Source: an uncultured Collinsella sp. (GTDB lineage: Bacteria > Actinomycetota > Coriobacteriia > Coriobacteriales > Coriobacteriaceae). From it: a stretch of 9,220 nt of DNA. Within the stretch, counting starts at the first letter, position 1. Every line of letters begins with the position of its first letter. This document shows, piece after piece, positions 1 to 7,453 of the stretch. Location of the stretch: positions 1-9,220 of the forward strand of contig CATZIG010000066.1 in the NCBI GenBank assembly GCA_958419975.1, given 5' to 3'. Under the pieces are notes generated by a model, which was given only the letters and a program-made list of their open reading frames with translations, was not told the DNA's origin and searched no databases. Both the position numbers and the translations under genes were made by a program.

Positions 1-2
1 TG

Positions 3-1250
3 ACGCACTCCATCCCCGGCGCTCTGGGCGTGTTCATTCGCACCAATCAGGGCACCGTTATGCACACTGGCGACTTTAAGCTCGACCAGACGCCCATCGA
101 CGGCGTCACGCCCGACTATGCCGCTATCAGCCGCTTTGCCAAGCAGGGCATCGACCTGCTGCTGTCCGACTCCACCAATGCAACGGTTCCCGGCTTTACC
201 AAGTCCGAGGCCGAGGTTGGACCCAACCTGCTGCACGCCATCAAGAACGCCCCGGGTCGCGTGTTCGTCGCGTCGTTCTCGAGCCACATCCATCGTTTGC
301 AGCAGATCTGCGATGCCGCCCGCAAGTGCGGCCGTAAGGTCGTTGTGACCGGTCGCTCCATGCTCACGAACACCCGCGTGGCGCGTGAGCTGGGCTACCT
401 CAACATCGACGATGCCGATATCATCGATGCCTTCGATATCGATAACCTGCCCGACGACAAGATCGTCGTCATGTGCACCGGTTCGCAGGGCGAGCCGCTG
501 TCGGCCCTGTCCCGCATGGCCAACGGAGAGCACAAGACGCTCTCCATCCACGAGGGCGATACCGTTATCCTCTCGGCAACTCCTGTTCCCGGCAATGAGA
601 AAGCCGTCCAGCAGGTCGTCAACAGCCTGGCCAAGCTCGGTTGCGACGTGTGGGATAAGAACCGCGCTCTTGTCCACGTCTCGGGCCACGGTAGCCAGGA
701 GGAGCTCAAGCTCCTGATGGCCATGGCCAAGCCCACGTACTTTATGCCGGTTCACGGCGAGGCCGTGCACCTGCGCGCCCATGCCCAGCTCGCCCGCAAG
801 ATGGGTCTCAAGGACGATCATATCTTTATCCTCGATAATGGCGACACGCTCGAGATGCGCGGCGGTATTGTCAAGCGCGGTACGCCCGTCGAGTCCGGCG
901 TCGTCTACGTCGACGGCCTGCGTATCGGCGATACCGACCCCATTGTCCTGCGCGATCGTCAGAAGCTCGCCAACGACGGTATGGTCACGGCCGTTGCCAT
1001 CGTCTCGCTCAAGCACAAGAAGATCGAGGCGATCGAGTTCTCGGGCCGCGGTGTCTCGTTTGCCATCGACGACCAGTTCTCCGAGGATGCCTCCGCGTCC
1101 ATTATGAAGACGATCGAGAAGGGCAAGTTCAGCTTTACGAGCAGCGGTTCCGATGCCATTCGCAAGGCCGTGCGCGATTCGCTCTCTAACTTTATCTGGA
1201 GCCGTACGCGCACCCGCCCGATGATCATCCCGGTCGTCATGGAGGTTTAG
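3..1250 (+). CDS. rnj: Ribonuclease J, 3' part (5' end outside window)
   Basis: RNase J is a cytoplasmic metallo-beta-lactamase/beta-CASP ribonuclease with 5'-3' exonuclease and endonuclease activity in mRNA decay and rRNA maturation. The reading frame is open from the first bases, so the gene begins upstream; about 415 residues are visible of a usual ~550-600. Visible landmarks are THSIPGALGV and HTGDFKLD (metal-ligand Asp at bases 72-74), LLSDSTNA, the beta-CASP stretch FVASFSSHIHRLQQI, MCTGSQGEPLSALSRMA, HVSGHGSQEE (His codons at 675 and 687) and PVHGE (His at 753). The C-terminal domain ends RPMIIPVVMEV, as expected for an intact family C-terminus. The HxHxDH zinc motif lies in the missing part. 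An internal GTG at base 30 is in frame but sits mid-domain and is not a true start. The last codons carry the ribosome-binding site of ftsK. Identification is very secure; J1 versus J2 subtype cannot be decided. Confidence 0.95.
   Translation, partial: THSIPGALGVFIRTNQGTVMHTGDFKLDQTPIDGVTPDYAAISRFAKQGIDLLLSDSTNATVPGFTKSEAEVGPNLLHAIKNAPGRVFVASFSSHIHRLQQICDAARKCGRKVVVTGRSMLTNTRVARELGYLNIDDADIIDAFDIDNLPDDKIVVMCTGSQGEPLSALSRMANGEHKTLSIHEGDTVILSATPVPGNEKAVQQVVNSLAKLGCDVWDKNRALVHVSGHGSQEELKLLMAMAKPTYFMPVHGEAVHLRAHAQLARKMGLKDDHIFILDNGDTLEMRGGIVKRGTPVESGVVYVDGLRIGDTDPIVLRDRQKLANDGMVTAVAIVSLKHKKIEAIEFSGRGVSFAIDDQFSEDASASIMKTIEKGKFSFTSSGSDAIRKAVRDSLSNFIWSRTRTRPMIIPVVMEV
1241..1246 (+). promoter_or_regulatory. 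Ribosome-binding site for ftsK, inside rnj
   Basis: GGAGGT lies within the last codons of rnj and is followed, after 5 bases, by TTG at 1252. A near-perfect Shine-Dalgarno at this distance decides in favour of the TTG start, which leaves one base between the rnj stop codon and ftsK. It suggests ftsK is translated by ribosomes finishing rnj. Confidence 0.8.
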
Positions 1251-1251
1251 T

Positions 1252-4032
1252 TTGGCGCGCGGATCTGCACAAAACGCCAAAGGCAATAAGGCCAATAACC
1301 AACCGGCATCTGCTAAGGGTGCCGGTTCCCATCTGCGTGCCGATAAGGGCCACGAGGCGGACTTCGACGATTTTGAGCCCTTGGTCGAGCCCTCGGCCAA
1401 CCGCGATATCGCCGGCGTGGTCATCGCCGTTTTGGCGATTGCGTCCTTCATTGCCGTGATTTCTCCGGCAACAGCGCCCGTGACGGCTGCGGTTGCCGGT
1501 TTCTACCACCTGGGCTTTGGTCTGGGCGCCTACGTGCTGCCGATCGTCATTTTGCTGTTTGCCGCCACGCTCTTTTTAGGTGAGGACTCGCCGCTCAACG
1601 TGCGCTCTGTTGCGGGCGGCGCCGTGGTCTTTATCGCCGTCGTCTCCATTCTTTCGCTGATGGTGCCGGGTACGAGCGACTCGTGTGACCTTATGTTCAC
1701 GCCGCAAAATCTGTCCGCCTCGGGTGGCTACATCGGTGCGTTTATTGCGAGTGCGCTGCAGAATGCCCTGGGTAAGCCTATCGCGATGGTGGTCCTGTTG
1801 GGCCTTGTCGTCGTGGGCTTGGTCATCATCGGCTTTTCGGTTGGCGGCGTTTTGCGCTCTGCTCGCGACCGCGCGGCCGATTTTGCCGAGCGCCGTCGTG
1901 CCGATGTTAACGCGAGTCCGTGGGGTGACGACGAAGCCCTGTCGGTGCCCGGCGTTGCCCGTCCGCACCTGAGCATTCTTCGTCAAAAGGGCTCCGATGC
2001 TGCCGTGACCACGGTCATGGGCAACGATGTGGACCCGGTTTTGGACGATGACGACGAGGACGAGGATCCGTTTGTCGACGTGTCCGAGGCAGTGGAAGCT
2101 GAGCGGGCCAAGACCACATTGTTGCCGCGCCGCCATGCCAAGAAGGGCAAGGCCACGCCCAAGTTGAATACAAGCGAGCCCGACCCGTCTTGGTCCGATA
2201 GCGAGATTGAGCTCACTGAGGGCGATGACGAGGACGACGAGGCTCCGATTGAGACCGCAAAGACAATTTTGCTGCCGCGTCGCCATGCAAAGCGCGACCA
2301 GGTAACCGGTCAGCTTTCGATGGAAGACGACCCCGATAAGATCGACGAGTCCGAGCCGCCTTTTGCCGTGAATCCTGTCTCGGCAGCACCTCAGATTCCC
2401 GACTTCTTGAAGCATCCCAAGGTTGCCGATACGGCTGTCGCGGGCGCTGCCGAGGCGCCTACTTCTAGCGATGGGGGAGCGGTCAATGCTCCCGCGGATA
2501 ACGAGGGCGAAGAAGAGGATGGCCTTAAGCTTCCGCCACTCGAAATCCTGCATGCCAACCCGCAGTCGGCGTCCTCCGCGTCTTCTGACAAGGAGCTGGA
2601 ACAGACTGCCGAGTCGCTTCAGTCCACGTTGCTTGAGTTTGGCCGCAGTGCCCGCGTGGTCGGCTGGATCGCCGGCCCCACGGTGACGACCTTTAAGCTG
2701 CAACCTGGCGAGGGCGAGCGCGTGAGCAAGATCTCGAGCCTTGAGGACGATATCGCGCTTTCGCTCGCTGCCCAGTCGGTGCGTATCTTTGCCCCGATCC
2801 CCGGCACCTCGCTCGTGGGCATCGAGATTCCCAATCGCAAGCGCCAAAACGTCAATCTGGGCGACGTGCTGCCCTATGTGAAGGGCGGTCCGCTCGAGCT
2901 GGCCATCGGTCGCGATGCCGAGGGTACGCCGGTCGTCGCCGACCTTGCCAAGATGCCCCACCTGCTGATCGCCGGTACCACGGGTTCCGGTAAGTCGGTG
3001 ATGATCAATTCCATCATCACGACCCTGCTCATGCGCGCGCTTCCCGAGGACGTTCGCCTGATCATGGTCGACCCCAAGCGCGTCGAGCTTGCGGGCTATA
3101 ACGGTCTGCCGCATCTTTACGTGCCTGTAGTGACCGAGCCCAAGCAGGCCGCGAGCGCTCTGCAATGGGCCGTGTCCGAGATGGAGCGTCGCCTGAAGGT
3201 CTTCGAGCGCCTTAACGTTCGTAAGATCTCGACCTATAACGAAAAGCAGGCCGCCGGCGAGTTTGAGCATTACGACAACCCGCCGCAAAAGATGCCCTAC
3301 TTGGTCATCATCATTGACGAGCTCTCGGACCTGATGATGGTCGCCGGAAAGGATGTCGAGGCGTCGATTGTGCGTATCGCCCAGCTGGGCCGTGCCGCCG
3401 GTATTCATCTTATCGTGGCCACGCAGCGCCCCAGCTCCAACGTGGTGACGGGCCTTATCAAGGCCAACATCACCAACCGCATCGCCTTTAACGTCGCCAC
3501 GGGCATCGACTCGCGCGTCATCATCGACCAGATGGGTGCCGAAAAGCTCACCGGTTTGGGCGACATGCTGTTCTCCAAGGTCGACTGGGGCAAGCCCCGC
3601 CGTATTCAAGGCTGCTTTGTTTCGGATGATGAGATCAACGAGATTGTCGAGTTCGTCAAGTCGCAGAGCGAGCCCGACTACCACGAGGAGATTCTGTCTG
3701 CCGTGGCGCCCGCTTCCATGTCCATGGCGGGTGGCGGCGGTATTGTCCGCACCGGAGTAGCCGAGCCGCAAGACGATGATCCGCTCATTTGGGAAGCCGC
3801 CCATATTGTGGTGGAATCGCAGCTTGGCTCCACATCTGGCCTGCAACGTCGTCTGAAGGTTGGCTATGCGCGTGCCGGGCGTATTATGGACATGCTGGAA
3901 GAAAAGGGTGTCGTCGGCCCGCCCGACGGTTCCAAGCCGCGCGAGGTCCTGTTGGACGAGGAGAGGCTTGCCGCGCTGGAATCTGTCGACGCCGAGATGG
4001 CACGTGAAGATCGTGAGTTTGGAGGATTCTGA
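1252..4032 (+). CDS. ftsK: DNA translocase FtsK/SpoIIIE
   Basis: This is a septum-anchored, ATP-driven double-stranded DNA pump that clears chromosomes from the closing division septum. The 926-residue protein has the family layout. A polar N-terminus precedes hydrophobic helices at about 53-70, 90-109, 119-138 and 176-200, with a weaker one near 158-170. A long acidic, low-complexity linker spans about 205-445. The FtsK alpha domain follows at about 449-545, then the RecA-like motor with Walker A GTTGSGKS at 575-582 and Walker B LVIIIDE at 684-690. The ATQRPSSNVVTGLIKANITNRIAF stretch typical of the family follows. The C-terminal gamma winged helix (about 843-901, with SGLQRRLKVGYARAGRIMDMLE and GPPDGSKPREVLL halves) normally reads KOPS/SRS polarity sequences. 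The linker carries a duplicated module (separate entry). The TTG start is chosen for its Shine-Dalgarno. The TGA stop shares its last base with the next ATG (TGATG). FtsK versus SpoIIIE naming is a convention; no sporulation context is visible. Confidence 0.97.
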   Translation: MARGSAQNAKGNKANNQPASAKGAGSHLRADKGHEADFDDFEPLVEPSANRDIAGVVIAVLAIASFIAVISPATAPVTAAVAGFYHLGFGLGAYVLPIVILLFAATLFLGEDSPLNVRSVAGGAVVFIAVVSILSLMVPGTSDSCDLMFTPQNLSASGGYIGAFIASALQNALGKPIAMVVLLGLVVVGLVIIGFSVGGVLRSARDRAADFAERRRADVNASPWGDDEALSVPGVARPHLSILRQKGSDAAVTTVMGNDVDPVLDDDDEDEDPFVDVSEAVEAERAKTTLLPRRHAKKGKATPKLNTSEPDPSWSDSEIELTEGDDEDDEAPIETAKTILLPRRHAKRDQVTGQLSMEDDPDKIDESEPPFAVNPVSAAPQIPDFLKHPKVADTAVAGAAEAPTSSDGGAVNAPADNEGEEEDGLKLPPLEILHANPQSASSASSDKELEQTAESLQSTLLEFGRSARVVGWIAGPTVTTFKLQPGEGERVSKISSLEDDIALSLAAQSVRIFAPIPGTSLVGIEIPNRKRQNVNLGDVLPYVKGGPLELAIGRDAEGTPVVADLAKMPHLLIAGTTGSGKSVMINSIITTLLMRALPEDVRLIMVDPKRVELAGYNGLPHLYVPVVTEPKQAASALQWAVSEMERRLKVFERLNVRKISTYNEKQAAGEFEHYDNPPQKMPYLVIIIDELSDLMMVAGKDVEASIVRIAQLGRAAGIHLIVATQRPSSNVVTGLIKANITNRIAFNVATGIDSRVIIDQMGAEKLTGLGDMLFSKVDWGKPRRIQGCFVSDDEINEIVEFVKSQSEPDYHEEILSAVAPASMSMAGGGGIVRTGVAEPQDDDPLIWEAAHIVVESQLGSTSGLQRRLKVGYARAGRIMDMLEEKGVVGPPDGSKPREVLLDEERLAALESVDAEMAREDREFGGF
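2107..2292 (+). repeat. Duplicated acidic + LLPRRHAK module in the FtsK linker
   Basis: Residues 286-297 (AKTTLLPRRHAK, bases 2107-2142) and 336-347 (AKTILLPRRHAK, bases 2257-2292) match at 11 of 12 positions and are exactly 50 residues apart. An acidic run lies a few residues upstream of each (DDDDEDED before the first, EGDDEDDE before the second), and a basic-then-acidic stretch follows each copy. The two DNA copies differ at several synonymous positions, so the protein motif, not the DNA, appears to be what has been kept. Confidence 0.85.
4021..4026 (+). promoter_or_regulatory. Ribosome-binding site for the rodZ-like gene, inside ftsK
   Basis: GGAGGA within the final ftsK codons is followed by 5 bases and then ATG at 4032. 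With the one-base TGATG overlap, it supports translational coupling and fixes the start of the downstream gene. Confidence 0.8.
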
Positions 4033-5543
4033 TGGCTGCACGCTTTGGTGACATGCTGCTCGAGCAGCGTCGCCGAATGGGCCTTTCCATTCAGCAGGTC
4101 GCCAACACCATCAAAATCAGGCCGCAGATCATCGAGTTTTTCGAGACCGGTAACTTTGCTTCGATGCCGCCGCGCGGCTATGCACAGGGCATGATTTCGA
4201 GCTATGCTCGTTTTTTGGGCCTCAATCCGCGCGAGGTCGTCAATGCCTATTTTGACGACCTGATGGCATACGAACGCGAAACGTCGCAGCAGGGCGGTCG
4301 TTTTCAGGACGCCGCCGGCTACGTCAATTCGCGTTCCTCGGTCGATAACGGGCGCTTCCTGATGGTTCAGGGCGGTCGTTCGACCCGCTATGGACAGCGT
4401 CCTCAGCAGGCCGGTTATATTACTGAGACGGGTTCGGGCGAGGAGATTCGCTCACAGCGTGACCGGTTCCGCAGTACGCCGATGCCCGAGGACCGTGCAC
4501 TTCCCGCTGCCCGCGGCGTGGCGCGTGACCCTCGTGCCGGCTACGGCGACGGCGGCTATTCCGATCGCGGTTACCGTGGTGCCTCTATGGGACGCTCTCG
4601 CGGTGGCTATTCGGATGCCGATACCACGCAGGTGACGCCGCGTCTACGCTCTCAATCACAGCCGTATGGCCAGCGCTCTTCGGCTCCGCGTTCGGTCCAG
4701 CGTGGCTATCAAGGCCGCGGTGAACTTGCGCCCCGCTCGGGTCAGCGCAGCCTTCAGAGCCAGGGCGGCTATCGCGGCCGTTCCGATAGCAATCGCGGTC
4801 GTATGCCTCAGGGAGGCGGCCGCAGCAGTTCCAGTCGTGGACGCGGCGGATCACGTACTCCTCAAAACAACGGGCTCGATCCGCGTATCGTCTACGCCGG
4901 CATCGGTGCCGTGGCGTTGCTGCTGATCGTGCTCATCGTGGTGCTTCTGCGCGGCTGCGCATCTTCGGCGCCCGAGACAACGCCCGAGACGCCCACTGCC
5001 ACCAAGACGACGACTAAGAAGTCTTCTAAGAAGACCGAAACGGTCGACGAGGATGAAGACACCGATGAGGCGACGGATGAGTCGACTGATTCGGACGCCA
5101 CCAAGACGACGGCCAAGAAGGAAGAGAACGAGGTCACGAAGGTCAAGGTCTCCGTTGCCAAGGGAAAGACCGCGTGGATTGAGGTCAAGGTCGACGGAAA
5201 GTCGGTCTATGGCGCCCAGGCGACTGGCCCCTTTGAGCAGGAGTACACGCCCGAGTCCTCGATCGAGATCACCACGTCCAAGCCTTCCGATGTCACCGTT
5301 ACCAAGAACGGCGAAAAGGTCCGTTACGATACCAAGACCTCGGGCGTGGCGCGTGTGACGATCACCGTTCCCAAGAAGGAGACGACTGATTCCGAGAATG
5401 GTGAAAGTTCTGATGGTACCGACACCACCGATGGTACCGACACCACCGACGGCACCGATGCCCAGTCCACGGATGGCGCCGATACCGCATCTGACGGTCA
5501 GACGCCCACCGATTCTACCGACTATTCGTACGATAGCTACTAA
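4032..5543 (+). CDS. rodZ: RodZ-like HTH single-pass membrane protein
   Basis: This 503-residue protein has the RodZ plan: cytoplasmic Xre-like helix-turn-helix, linker, one transmembrane helix and an extracytoplasmic beta-rich domain. In characterised bacteria RodZ couples MreB and the cell-wall elongation machinery to the membrane. The N-terminus (1-78: FGDMLLEQRRRMGLSIQQVA, ending RGYAQGMISSYARFLGLNP) is a clear HTH_25 domain. Residues 87-280 form a long low-complexity segment rich in R, G, S, Q and Y. The membrane helix is about 287-306 (IVYAGIGAVALLLIVLIVVLL). Residues 312-370 are a T/K/E/D-rich linker. Residues about 371-448 (AWIEVKVDGK with W382, then GPFEQEY) resemble the DUF4115 domain. 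A D/T/S/G-rich tail ends SYDSY. The position between ftsK and pgsA is where Bacillus has ymfM, its rodZ homologue. Family membership is secure from domain order. An MreB partner is not visible here, and the role in this organism is inferred. The start is set by the Shine-Dalgarno at 4021. Confidence 0.87.
   Translation: MAARFGDMLLEQRRRMGLSIQQVANTIKIRPQIIEFFETGNFASMPPRGYAQGMISSYARFLGLNPREVVNAYFDDLMAYERETSQQGGRFQDAAGYVNSRSSVDNGRFLMVQGGRSTRYGQRPQQAGYITETGSGEEIRSQRDRFRSTPMPEDRALPAARGVARDPRAGYGDGGYSDRGYRGASMGRSRGGYSDADTTQVTPRLRSQSQPYGQRSSAPRSVQRGYQGRGELAPRSGQRSLQSQGGYRGRSDSNRGRMPQGGGRSSSSRGRGGSRTPQNNGLDPRIVYAGIGAVALLLIVLIVVLLRGCASSAPETTPETPTATKTTTKKSSKKTETVDEDEDTDEATDESTDSDATKTTAKKEENEVTKVKVSVAKGKTAWIEVKVDGKSVYGAQATGPFEQEYTPESSIEITTSKPSDVTVTKNGEKVRYDTKTSGVARVTITVPKKETTDSENGESSDGTDTTDGTDTTDGTDAQSTDGADTASDGQTPTDSTDYSYDSY
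4290..4871 (+). repeat. RG/GY-rich low-complexity segment of the RodZ-like protein
   Basis: Residues about 87-280 are dominated by R, G, S, Q and Y, with recurring GGYSD (twice), RGY, GYRGR and RGRGG units and almost no hydrophobic residues apart from Tyr. Net charge is strongly positive. The composition resembles RGG/RG disordered segments of RNA-binding proteins. It lies on the cytoplasmic side, between the HTH domain and the membrane helix. Confidence 0.8.
5412..5456 (+). repeat. 18-bp tandem repeat encoding DGTDTT
   Basis: The 18-base unit GATGGTACCGACACCACC occurs twice without mismatch (5412-5429 and 5430-5447), followed by a partial diverged copy GACGGCACC (5448-5456). It encodes DGTDTT-DGTDTT-DGT in the extracytoplasmic tail of the RodZ-like protein. 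Because 18 is a multiple of three, slippage would change tail length without breaking the frame. Confidence 0.85.
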
Positions 5544-5569
5544 GCCGCTCGTGCGCGAAAGGAAACATC

Positions 5570-6067
5570 ATGGTTAAAGATTCCAGCTTCGACGTCGTGT
5601 CCGAGGTCAACATGCAAGAGGTCGACAACGCCTTCCAGCAGACCACGCGCGAGATTTCCCAGCGCTATGACCTTAAGGATTCTGGCGCCACGATCGAGCT
5701 TTCGAAGGGCGACAAGCTCTTTACGATCAACGCCCCGGCCGACTTTGTCTCCAAACAGATTATCGACGTGTTGAGCTCCAAGCTCATCAAGCGCGGCATC
5801 GACCTCAAGGCTGTCTCGTGGGATGCTCCGCAGGCGGCGTCGGGCGGCACCGTGCGCGTGCTCGGCCATATCGTCGAGGGTATCGACCAGGCGACCGCCA
5901 AGAAGATCAACAAGGACATCAAGGACCAAAAGCTCAAGGTCAAGGTGACCATCGAGGCCGACAAACTGCGTGTTTCCTCTGCTTCGAAGGACGCGTTGCA
6001 GACCGTGATCCAGTTCCTGCGCGACCAGGACTACGGCCAGCCGCTGCAGTTCACCAACTACCGCTAA
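5570..6067 (+). CDS. yajQ: YajQ-family nucleotide-binding protein (UPF0234)
   Basis: This 165-residue soluble protein matches the YajQ family end to end, from the start MVKDSSFDVVSEVNMQEVDNA, through QRYDLKDSGA, FTINAPADFVSKQIIDVLSS, KLIKRGIDLKAV, GGTVRVLGHIVEGI, AKKINKDIKDQKLKVKV and the end GQPLQFTNYR. YajQ proteins have two ferredoxin-like domains. E. coli YajQ was reported to bind GTP and tRNA, and the Xanthomonas homologue to bind cyclic di-GMP and a transcription factor, so the name here gives fold rather than proven role. The ATG at 5570 has an AAAGGA Shine-Dalgarno at 5558-5563. The 26 bases after the rodZ-like stop leave little room for a promoter, so cotranscription is likely. Length is usual for the family and nothing looks truncated. 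Confidence 0.95.
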   Translation: MVKDSSFDVVSEVNMQEVDNAFQQTTREISQRYDLKDSGATIELSKGDKLFTINAPADFVSKQIIDVLSSKLIKRGIDLKAVSWDAPQAASGGTVRVLGHIVEGIDQATAKKINKDIKDQKLKVKVTIEADKLRVSSASKDALQTVIQFLRDQDYGQPLQFTNYR

Positions 6068-6094
6068 TATCAATCGAAAGGACCGCTCTCCAAC

Positions 6095-7444
6095 ATGGAT
6101 ACACCGTTGGGCTCCGTGCTCTACATCACCCTCGGGTGCGCTAAGAACGAGGTTGACACCGACCGCATGCGTTCTCTTTTGACCGCCGCGGGCTACGAGG
6201 AGGCATTCGACCCGCAGGATGCCGATATCGCCATCGTCAATACATGTTCGTTCCTCGCCTCCGCAACGTCCGAGAGCATCGAGACCACGCTCGAGCTCGC
6301 CAACGAGGTTCAGGACGGCGTTCGTTCTTGCCCCATCGTCATGTGCGGCTGCGTGCCGTCGCGCTATGGCGATGACCTGCCTGACGAGCTGCCCGAGGTC
6401 GCTGCCTTTGTGAAGGCCGACGAGGAAGACGGCATCGTGGCGGTCATCGATGGCGTGCTGGGTGTCGAGCGTGAGATTGCAGCCTATATCCCGCAGGTCA
6501 AACGTACCGTCGAGGGTGCTGTCGCCTACGTCAAGATTTCCGATGGCTGCAACCGCTTCTGCAGCTTCTGCATGATTCCCTACATCCGCGGCCGCTATCA
6601 TTCGCGCAATGCCGAGAGCATCATCTCCGAGGTGCGCGACCTGGTTGCCGGCGGTGTGCGCGAGATCGTGCTGATCGGCCAGGACACGGGCATCTGGGGT
6701 ACCGACTTTGCCGACGAGGACGTCGCCGATGGCTCGCCGCGCAATCTGGCGCAGCTGCTGCGTGCCGTCGCCGAGGCCGTACGCCCGCACAACGTCTGGG
6801 TCCGCGTGCTCTATCTGCAGCCCGAGGGCATGACTGACGAACTCATCGAGACGATTCGCGATACGCCCGAGGTGCTGCCCTATATCGATATCCCCGTGCA
6901 GCACTGCGACGCGCGCATTCTTAAGGCCATGCGTCGCTCCGGTTCACGCCAGGAGCTCGAGGATCTGTTCCGCGACCTTCGCGAGCGCATCCCCGGCATC
7001 GTGATTCGTTCCACGGCCATGGTCGGCTTCCCGACCGAGACCGACGACGAGTTCCGCGACCTTATCGACTTTATGGACACCGTCGGCTTTGACTACACGA
7101 GTGTCTTTGCCTACTCGCGTGAGGAAGGTAGCCTGGCCGCCAAGATGGAGGGCCAGGTCGATGAGGAGGTTAAGCTCGAGCGCGCCCAGGAGGCCATGGA
7201 CCTGGCCGAGTCGCTCGGTTTTGCCGCCACCGCCGCCCATGTGGGCGAGCGAGCCCAGGTAATCGTCGACGGTATCGAAGAGACCGAGGATGGCGCCGAG
7301 CTGATCGGCCATGCCTGGTTCCAGGCGCCCGATTCCGATGGCGCGGTGCATCTGGACGCCAGCGAGGCGTCCGTGGGCGATATTCTGACCGTCGAGTTTA
7401 CCGATAGCTTCTGCTACGAGCTTATCGGTCATGTTGTGGAGTAG
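6095..7444 (+). CDS. rimO: Ribosomal protein uS12 methylthiotransferase RimO
   Basis: RimO is a radical-SAM enzyme with two [4Fe-4S] clusters that adds a methylthio group to a conserved aspartate of ribosomal protein S12. The 449-residue protein has the three parts expected. The N-terminal UPF0004 domain has cluster cysteines C15 (LGCAKNEVD), C51 (NTCSF) and C86 (CGCVPSRY). The radical-SAM core has CxxxCxxC at C152, C156 and C159 (DGCNRFCSFCMIPYIRGRYHSR), a later IPVQHCD segment and VGFPTETDDEF. A C-terminal TRAM domain spans about 385-449. I prefer RimO over the tRNA enzyme MiaB because of GCAKN instead of the MiaB-type GCQMN, CSFCMIPYIRGRY instead of the MiaB CIVPYTRG style, and the length. 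The Shine-Dalgarno GAAAGGA (6076-6082) is a rather long 12 bases from the ATG. There are 27 bases after yajQ. The S12 gene is not in this window. Confidence 0.94.
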   Translation: MDTPLGSVLYITLGCAKNEVDTDRMRSLLTAAGYEEAFDPQDADIAIVNTCSFLASATSESIETTLELANEVQDGVRSCPIVMCGCVPSRYGDDLPDELPEVAAFVKADEEDGIVAVIDGVLGVEREIAAYIPQVKRTVEGAVAYVKISDGCNRFCSFCMIPYIRGRYHSRNAESIISEVRDLVAGGVREIVLIGQDTGIWGTDFADEDVADGSPRNLAQLLRAVAEAVRPHNVWVRVLYLQPEGMTDELIETIRDTPEVLPYIDIPVQHCDARILKAMRRSGSRQELEDLFRDLRERIPGIVIRSTAMVGFPTETDDEFRDLIDFMDTVGFDYTSVFAYSREEGSLAAKMEGQVDEEVKLERAQEAMDLAESLGFAATAAHVGERAQVIVDGIEETEDGAELIGHAWFQAPDSDGAVHLDASEASVGDILTVEFTDSFCYELIGHVVE

Positions 7445-7453
7445 GAGAGCGTC

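Noticed and set aside
1576..4041. 821-residue open frame on the minus strand opposite ftsK
   Set aside because: It mirrors strong codon bias of the ftsK frame; its translation is low-complexity, rich in H, R, G and D, with no recognisable domain, while ftsK in the opposite strand is unmistakable.
4932..4967. LLRGCASS after the membrane helix of the RodZ-like protein, resembling a lipobox
   Set aside because: The cysteine is at residue 309, not near an N-terminal signal peptide, and Arg at the -2 position does not fit a lipobox.
5540..6904. 454-residue open frame on the minus strand across yajQ and rimO
   Set aside because: It spans two well-identified + strand genes and their gap, matches no family I recognise and has the composition of an antisense shadow.
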